Origin: UMGS1370 sp963557065
GTDB lineage: Bacteria; Bacillota; Clostridia; Lachnospirales; Lachnospiraceae
Assembly (NCBI GenBank): GCA_963557065.1
Contig: CAUWCT010000062.1
Coordinates: 1-19,375 of the forward strand
Reading direction: 5' to 3'
DNA: 19,375 bases
Every line of letters begins with the position of its first letter. Position 1 is the stretch's first letter. The notes beneath the pieces were generated by a model, which saw nothing but the letters and a program-made list of their open reading frames with translations, searched no databases and was not told the origin of the DNA. This document shows, piece by piece, positions 15,013 through 19,375 of the stretch. A program made the translations under genes and the position numbers.

Positions 15013-15895
15013 CAGCCTTCTGATTCTGAAAAAAGAAAAACATCCCCAATCCGCTTAATATAACCCCAATCCCTAAAAGCTGCTGAAAAGAGACAGATTC
15101 GTTTAAGATAAAGTAGGCTAAAAGGCAGGTTCCGACAGGCTCTCCCAGAATACTCATGGAAATAGTAGTGGCGGAAACCCACTTTAATAAAATATTAAAA
15201 ACAAACTGGCCTAAGATCGTGGAGATAACGGCAAGCCCTAAAAAGCACAGCCAGGTATGGAGGGTATAGGAAAAGGACGTATTCAGGGCATAGGGGAGCA
15301 GGAATATGACGCTGCTGAAATAACTGAGTACAGAGTAGACAATTACGCTTACCTTTTTCCGGACAATTTGTCCAATGAAAAAGTAGGCGCTGATAAATGC
15401 GGCAGCCAGCAAAGCCATACCATCTCCGATTAGGGCCATGGAATCAGTTTGGAAATCACCCCATCCAATAATAAAGGATCCGCTGATTGCAATTAGACAA
15501 CTGATTATCTGCGATTTTTTCAGGCGTTCTTTAAAAAACAAATAGGCAAGTACAATCGAAAAAATAGGCTGCAAAGTTACCAGAACCGTCGAACTGGCAG
15601 TGGAAGTATAGTTTAAGGATTCAAACCATAAAATATAGTGGATCGACAGAAAAATGCCGGAGAGAAGGCACAAGATCCATTGCTTTACGGATAATGTTGT
15701 AAACTCTTTTCTGGCGGATTTGGCGGATACTGCAAACGGCATCAGAATCAGCAGGGTAAAAAACAATCGGAAAAATGCGGTTATTGAAGAAGGAGCATTT
15801 GCCAGCTTTACAAAAATGGCAGAAGTAGACAGGCAGAGAACTCCAAAGATTAAGACAAAGGAGATGGTAAAGTTCGTTTTTGTTTTTAAGTTCAT
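15002..15895 (-). CDS. EamA/DMT-family transporter
   Basis: A 297-aa inner-membrane protein with about ten hydrophobic helices arranged as two EamA repeats. The first half includes FGVLCLSTSAIFVKLANAP, ITAFFRLFFTLLILMPF and a SSTVLVTLQPIFSIVLAYLFFKERL segment. The second includes TISMSILGEPVGTCLLAYFILNESVS, where the conserved E/P pair in this helix is typical of drug/metabolite transporters. It probably exports a small metabolite or amino acid; the substrate is unknown. GAGGA lies eight bases before the ATG. It follows the radical SAM gene by 62 bp on the same strand and may be the last gene of the MerR-led transcript. Confidence 0.92.
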   Translation of the reverse strand: MNLKTKTNFTISFVLIFGVLCLSTSAIFVKLANAPSSITAFFRLFFTLLILMPFAVSAKSARKEFTTLSVKQWILCLLSGIFLSIHYILWFESLNYTSTASSTVLVTLQPIFSIVLAYLFFKERLKKSQIISCLIAISGSFIIGWGDFQTDSMALIGDGMALLAAAFISAYFFIGQIVRKKVSVIVYSVLSYFSSVIFLLPYALNTSFSYTLHTWLCFLGLAVISTILGQFVFNILLKWVSATTISMSILGEPVGTCLLAYFILNESVSFQQLLGIGVILSGLGMFFFFQNQKAAKT

Positions 15896-15957
15896 GAATA
15901 AAATCCTCGTTTCGCAATAAATATAGGGGAAGCAAATGCCATTTTGTTATCAAGGCA

Positions 15958-16875
15958 TCAGACAAAATCCTCCAGGCCTTCCAGTTTAAAAGACGGCGTA
16001 TATTCTTCTTTTGCGCTGCTTTTTTCCTGCATGTACCCTTCTGTAAGTCCAAGTTCAATGGCGGCATCTACTACTTTCTGATATTCAAAAGAAGTAATCC
16101 GGCGGTTGATTTCCGGATGTTTGCTGCTGTGAAAAGCAGGAGTATACTGGCTTAGCAGGCTGATAAGGTAATGACCTTTGGGGAGAGAGTCTTTTATCCA
16201 GGAAAGAATCTGGATAGAGTCATTTTTACAGCCGGGCAGAACCATGTGGCGGACAATGGTTCCCCGTTTTAAAAGCTTCTGCTCGCTGTCCCAGAGAAGG
16301 GTTTTGGTCTGCCGGACCATCTCTTCCACAGCCGGAGCAGCAAAAGAAAAATAGTTGGCGGCATGGGAGTAGCGCAGAGAGAGTTTTGGATCCCGGTACT
16401 TTAAATCCGGAAGATAAATATCAATATATCCTTCCAGCCTTTTTAAGGTTTCCATGCGTTCGTATCCGCCGCAGTTGTAGACAACGGGAACAGCAAGTTT
16501 ATGGCGTACCAGATCCAGCGCTTTTAGAATGTCCGGTACATATTGAGTGGCAGTGACCAGGTTGATGTTATAGGCGCCCTGATCCTGAAGGCGCAGAAAA
16601 ACGTCTCCTAATTCCCCTGGGGTCAGGGGAGTGCCGAAATGGCCGCTGCTGATGGTATGGTTCTGGCAGAAACAGCACCGCAGAGTACAGCCGGAAAAAA
16701 AGACGGTTCCGCTGCCTCCGGTATCGCCGGACGCGCCGCTGATGCAGGGTTCTTCCCAGTGATGCAGGGAAGCCCTGGCAGCCACTATCTGATCCGGGCA
16801 TCCGCAGTAGCCGGGACTGACGCTCCGGTCTGCCCGGCACATTCTGGGACATAGGGTACAACAGGTATAATCCAT
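15958..16875 (-). CDS. PflA-like radical SAM protein (COG1313/PflX type)
   Basis: A radical S-adenosylmethionine enzyme of 305 aa. The cluster motif is C63-TLR-C67-CF-C70 (CX3CX2C). It is preceded by a second cysteine group at the N-terminus (CCTLCPRMC, then GYCGCP at 23-27), the pattern of the PflX/AmrS-like branch. Downstream are GELGDVFLRLQDQGAYNINLVTATQYVPDIL and VPVVYNCGGYERMETLKRLEGYIDIYLPDLKY. The substrate is unknown; similarity to glycyl-radical activators does not prove that role, and no glycyl-radical enzyme lies nearby. ATG 16875 is chosen because TAGGAGG lies eight bases upstream; the TTG two codons earlier is too close to it. The Shine-Dalgarno overlaps the MerR gene's TAG stop, indicating translational coupling. 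Confidence 0.9.
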   Translation of the reverse strand: MDYTCCTLCPRMCRADRSVSPGYCGCPDQIVAARASLHHWEEPCISGASGDTGGSGTVFFSGCTLRCCFCQNHTISSGHFGTPLTPGELGDVFLRLQDQGAYNINLVTATQYVPDILKALDLVRHKLAVPVVYNCGGYERMETLKRLEGYIDIYLPDLKYRDPKLSLRYSHAANYFSFAAPAVEEMVRQTKTLLWDSEQKLLKRGTIVRHMVLPGCKNDSIQILSWIKDSLPKGHYLISLLSQYTPAFHSSKHPEINRRITSFEYQKVVDAAIELGLTEGYMQEKSSAKEEYTPSFKLEGLEDFV

Positions 16876-16887
16876 TGACAAATCCTC

Positions 16888-17706
16888 CTAATGTTCTTTT
16901 ACTGGAATTTCAATTTGGGTAATATAATCGTCAAAGGTGTCAATGACAACGTCATTGATGCCTTTTTCGTATGAGTAGCCGTATAAAGTCAGATGATGGC
17001 TGTCTGCATAGTCAAGAATCCGCCTGTAACATTCCGGCAGGTGATCCCAGCTTCCTTTACAGAAAGCCCGAAGATAAGTTCCGGCAGGCTGGATGTGAAG
17101 TCCCTTTTTGTGCAGAGGGGATGGAATCTCAATAAACAGGGCTGTATATTCTAAAAAGTTTCCTTTCATCAGGTATTCCACAGGAGCGGCAGAGCCGTAG
17201 GAAGCATCGTGGAGACGGCGGAGCTGGTATTTTTTTGCTTCCATTACTACATTTGTGATTTCTTCTTCCAGTGTAAGATTGCTGCCGGTAGGGACAAAAG
17301 CCAGATATCTGGATTCTCTGTGAACAAGGGAGATATCGGCAAGGTTAATGGTTAATAATGTGTGCATTTCCTGCTGGCGGCGCTGTAAGGCTTTCTGGAT
17401 ATTTTTCATGTGGGTGATGGTATGTTCCAGTTCCGTAATTTTCTCTGTCAGAAGAGTTTCCAGGTGGGAGGCAGATCGGTGATTCATAAAATCTTTGATT
17501 TCTTTAATGGAGACATTCAGTTCCCGTAACATTAAAATGGTTTCCAGAGCAGAACTTTGGGAATAGGTATAGTACCGGTAGCCGTTTTCCTTTATACAGG
17601 CCGGTTTTAACAGGCCGATTTCATCATAATACATGAGAGTCTTTTTGTTGACTTCATGAAGTCTGGCAAACTGGCCGATGGTAAACAGGACATTGCTTTC
17701 AATCAT
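16888..17706 (-). CDS. MerR-family regulator with GyrI-like effector domain
   Basis: A 272-aa multidrug-type transcription factor. Residues 1-70 are the MerR winged helix (FTIGQFARLHEVNKKTLMYYDEIGLLKP, then NGYRYYTYSQSSALETI). A dimerisation coiled coil follows (about 80-115: LETLLTEKITELEHTITHMKNIQKAL), and the C-terminal part (about 125-270) resembles the BmrR/GyrI ligand-binding fold. MIESN at 17706 is the start, supported by GGAGATG just upstream; the 27 residues in frame before it lack a ribosome site. Divergent from the MATE gene, it probably activates that pump and represses itself through the dyad at 17739-17753. The stop overlaps the Shine-Dalgarno of the radical SAM gene. Confidence 0.93.
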   Translation of the reverse strand: MIESNVLFTIGQFARLHEVNKKTLMYYDEIGLLKPACIKENGYRYYTYSQSSALETILMLRELNVSIKEIKDFMNHRSASHLETLLTEKITELEHTITHMKNIQKALQRRQQEMHTLLTINLADISLVHRESRYLAFVPTGSNLTLEEEITNVVMEAKKYQLRRLHDASYGSAAPVEYLMKGNFLEYTALFIEIPSPLHKKGLHIQPAGTYLRAFCKGSWDHLPECYRRILDYADSHHLTLYGYSYEKGINDVVIDTFDDYITQIEIPVKEH

Positions 17707-17732
17707 AATAACATCTCCATAACAAAATCTTC

Positions 17733-17763
17733 TTGACTGTACAGTTACTGTACGGTTTATTAT
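17733..17763 (+). promoter_or_regulatory. MATE promoter with 19-bp spacer
   Basis: TTGACT (17733-17738) and TATTAT (17758-17763) are separated by 19 bp, longer than the optimal 17. Such stretched spacers are the hallmark of promoters activated by MerR-family proteins, which untwist the DNA to realign the two hexamers. The dyad operator fills most of the spacer. The start would be near 17770, before AAGGAGG at 17791-17797. Confidence 0.7.
17739..17753. promoter_or_regulatory. MerR-type operator dyad
   Basis: GTACAGTTACTGTAC is a perfect inverted repeat with 7-bp arms around a single T. It begins directly after the -35 of the MATE promoter and covers the expected start point of the regulator's own promoter, so one bound dimer could activate one gene and block the other. 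Confidence 0.7.
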
Positions 17764-17787
17764 AGCGGATATACACGCAGATTTCAA
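17759..17787 (-). promoter_or_regulatory. Promoter of the MerR regulator
   Basis: On the minus strand TTGAAA (17782-17787) and a perfect TATAAT (17759-17764) are separated by 17 bp. The -10 covers the same bases as the -10 of the opposing MATE promoter, so the two promoters compete for the same DNA. The start would be near 17752, inside the dyad. Confidence 0.75.
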
Positions 17788-17806
17788 GCTAAGGAGGTTT
17801 TATCAG

Positions 17807-19144
17807 ATGGAACAAACGGTACAAAATGCGTATCAGAAACCGGTGAATTTAAAAAATATTATGAAATTCGCCCTTCCCACCATTGCAATGTCTCTTTTTA
17901 TGTCATTTTATACGATGGTGGATGGACTTTTTGTATCCAATCTAATCGGTACCGATGCGCTGTCGGCGATCAACCTGACAGCGCCGGTGATTGCCCTGGT
18001 GACAGCGATTTCAACTATGCTGGCAACAGGAGGCAGCGCAGTGATTATGAAAAAAATGGGAGAAAAGAAAGAACAGGAAGCAAGAGAGGATTTTACGTCC
18101 CTGATTCTGGTCAATGTTCTGACAGGGCTCGTTATGTGGGCAGCCGGATATGTCTGCATGGACTGGATGTTTGCCGGTATGAAATTGTCAGCAGAAGTGC
18201 TGGATTACTGTAAAGAATATTTGAGCGGCTATCTGCTGTTTACAGTACCGATTCTGCTTATGAATAATTTTTCACTGTATCTGATTGCATGCGGAAAATC
18301 ATCCCTGTCTTTTATCTGTTCTATAGGCGGCGGTCTCACCAATATTGTGTTGGACTATGTGTTTATCGGGATTTTGGGAATGGGTACAAAAGGAGCGGCG
18401 ATTGCCACAGGACTTGGGTATTCAGTTACCGCTGCTGCCGGTCTGGTTGTATTTGCCAAAAAGAGCAGTCTGCTTCACTTTGTAAAGCCGGTCTGGCGTC
18501 TGGACGTATTAAAAAAAGCAGCAGCAAATGGTTCTTCTGAAATGGCTGCGTCTCTTGTAACAGGTATTACGACTATGATGTTTAACTGGACCATACTTCA
18601 GTATGCAGGAGAAGACGGGATAGCAGCCATTACGATTGTTATGTATGTGCTGATGTTTACAAGTTCTCTGTTTTCCGGATACTCTTACGGAGTAGCGCCT
18701 ATGATTAGCTTTTATTATGGGGAACAGAATCACACAAAATTAAAGAATCTGATTGACACCAGTTTAAAAGTGACCGCAGGGATTTCACTGGCATCCTTTA
18801 TTGTGTCCATTGGAGTGACAAAACCGCTGGTTTCTGTCTTTACCAGTCCGGATAACCCGGTATATGATCTTGCTGTCAGCGGAAACCGCCTGTGCAGCAT
18901 TGCTCTTTTGTTTATCGGATTTAACATTTTTTCCAGCAGTATGTTTACTGCATTAAACAATGGCGCAGTGTCTGCACTCCTGGCATTTACCCGTTCCTTT
19001 GTATTTATGGTAATCTGTTTGCTGGTGCTTCCGCTTTTGCTGGGAGTTGCTGGAATCTGGCTTGCCAATCCCCTGGCAGAACTGATGGCAGCTGTCCTTG
19101 GACTGACAATGTTTATAAAGTATAAAAACCGGTATGGATATTGA
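17807..19144 (+). CDS. MATE family multidrug/metabolite efflux transporter
   Basis: A 445-aa integral membrane protein with about twelve helices in two six-helix bundles, the usual MATE size. Typical segments are ALPTIAMSLFMSFYTMVDGLFVSNLIGTDALSAINLTAPVIAL at the start (split by the SNLIG loop), ATGGSAVIMKKMGEKKEQEA with the basic loop, and the matching second-half FSGYSYGVAPMISFYYGEQN. It exchanges cations for drugs or metabolites; the substrate is unknown. AAGGAGG lies nine bases before the ATG. It is divergent from a MerR regulator with an operator/promoter arrangement typical of ligand-induced efflux. It is followed by a hairpin terminator embedded in a MITE-family left end. Confidence 0.95.
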   Translation: MEQTVQNAYQKPVNLKNIMKFALPTIAMSLFMSFYTMVDGLFVSNLIGTDALSAINLTAPVIALVTAISTMLATGGSAVIMKKMGEKKEQEAREDFTSLILVNVLTGLVMWAAGYVCMDWMFAGMKLSAEVLDYCKEYLSGYLLFTVPILLMNNFSLYLIACGKSSLSFICSIGGGLTNIVLDYVFIGILGMGTKGAAIATGLGYSVTAAAGLVVFAKKSSLLHFVKPVWRLDVLKKAAANGSSEMAASLVTGITTMMFNWTILQYAGEDGIAAITIVMYVLMFTSSLFSGYSYGVAPMISFYYGEQNHTKLKNLIDTSLKVTAGISLASFIVSIGVTKPLVSVFTSPDNPVYDLAVSGNRLCSIALLFIGFNIFSSSMFTALNNGAVSALLAFTRSFVFMVICLLVLPLLLGVAGIWLANPLAELMAAVLGLTMFIKYKNRYGY

Positions 19145-19151
19145 ATTTATC

Positions 19152-19183
19152 TTAACAGTTTAGCCATGTGAAGATTCAGGCAG
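19152..19183. repeat. Left-end fragment of the MITE family
   Basis: TTAACAGTTTAGCCATGTGA and the following AGATTCAGGCAG match the left end of the intact element (3113-3144) with few differences. No matching right terminus was found up to the window end, though GCGTTCAT near 19244 recalls the element's interior. It may be a diverged or solo end copy. Confidence 0.6.
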
Positions 19184-19212
19184 CCGATTGGAAAAATCCA
19201 GTCGGCTGTTTT
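19181..19212 (+). terminator. Rho-independent terminator after the MATE gene
   Basis: CAGCCGATTGGA (19181-19192) pairs with TCCAGTCGGCTG (19197-19208), with one wobble and an AAAA loop, followed by TTTT. It starts 37 bp after the stop and inside the MITE-like left end, so the repeat has supplied or merged with the terminator. Confidence 0.65.
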
Positions 19213-19274
19213 CAAGTTTACGCAGCCGCGCTCCGGCGCGAGCGTTCATCAAGACGAATTCTTTTTCTTAGAGG

Positions 19275-19375
19275 TTATTTTTTCCCTTTTAAGATACCGG
19301 ACATCCGCCGTTTCTGGTTCCGGTAATACTTATACTTTTCTGTTATTTCCAGCAGGGTAGTTAAATCTTCTTCCG
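19275..19375 (-). CDS. 3' end of an unidentified minus-strand gene (partial)
   Basis: An open frame enters from the window edge and ends at a TAA (19275-19277), giving 32 visible residues rich in lysine and arginine (…LLEITEKYKYYRNQKRRMSG…KGKK). The stop faces the MATE gene and shares its intergenic region. Too little is visible to name a product, and a chance frame cannot be excluded. Confidence 0.4.
   Translation of the reverse strand, partial: EEDLTTLLEITEKYKYYRNQKRRMSGILKGKK

Overview
The window looks like chromosomal DNA of a spore-forming, Gram-positive clostridial bacterium, most likely a member of the Lachnospiraceae. The support is a complete Spo0A, strong AGGAGG-type ribosome binding sites at nearly every gene, moderate G+C, and the gene mix (reg-propeller sensor, PNPOx-ferredoxin fusion, lipoprotein foldase, MATE pump under a MerR regulator). 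No species is claimed. Coding density is high: no gene-free stretch exceeds about 250 bp, and no rRNA, tRNA, CRISPR array, phage gene or transposase gene was seen.

Layout. 125-6008 (+): a membrane c-di-GMP-type HD-GYP sensor with a large extracytoplasmic propeller, a PNPOx-like flavoprotein fused to a 2[4Fe-4S] ferredoxin, DNA-3-methyladenine glycosylase I (tag), and a Lon-like AAA+ ATPase without a protease domain. 6135-8507 (+): spo0A, preceded by a perfect 0A box and a TATAAT promoter, then a lone glycogen synthase (glgA). 8554-11821 (+): a divergent-PAP2 membrane protein and its terminator, then a tight operon of maf, a Cof-type HAD phosphatase, a parvulin foldase lipoprotein and a 77-aa membrane protein. 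11863-13194 (-): an M18 aminopeptidase. 13437-15012 (+): an unidentified 165-aa protein, thymidine kinase and a PPC-domain protein, driven by a near-consensus promoter. 15002-17706 (-): a MerR regulator, a PflA-like radical SAM protein and an EamA transporter. 17807-19144 (+): a divergently transcribed MATE transporter. The window ends in the 3' end of a minus-strand gene.

The most striking non-genic signal is a 151-bp element at 3113-3263. It has 18-bp terminal inverted repeats beginning GTAAC, two internal hairpins, and a perfect 8-bp target duplication (AAGAATAG) on both sides. It is therefore a MITE that inserted exactly at the stop codon of the HD-GYP gene. The GTAA termini and 8-bp duplication suggest an IS66-type transposase mobilised it. 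End fragments of the same family lie in at least four other intergenic spots (about 42-85, 6009-6039, 13307-13338, 19152-19183). The one at the end of the AAA+ gene is also flanked by direct repeats (TATCTGT) and appears to have supplied that gene's stop codon.

The second clear regulatory signal is the MerR/MATE intergenic region. A perfect dyad fills a 19-bp promoter spacer, and a consensus promoter for the regulator sits on the opposite strand sharing the same -10 bases. This is the architecture of a self-regulated, MerR-activated efflux switch.
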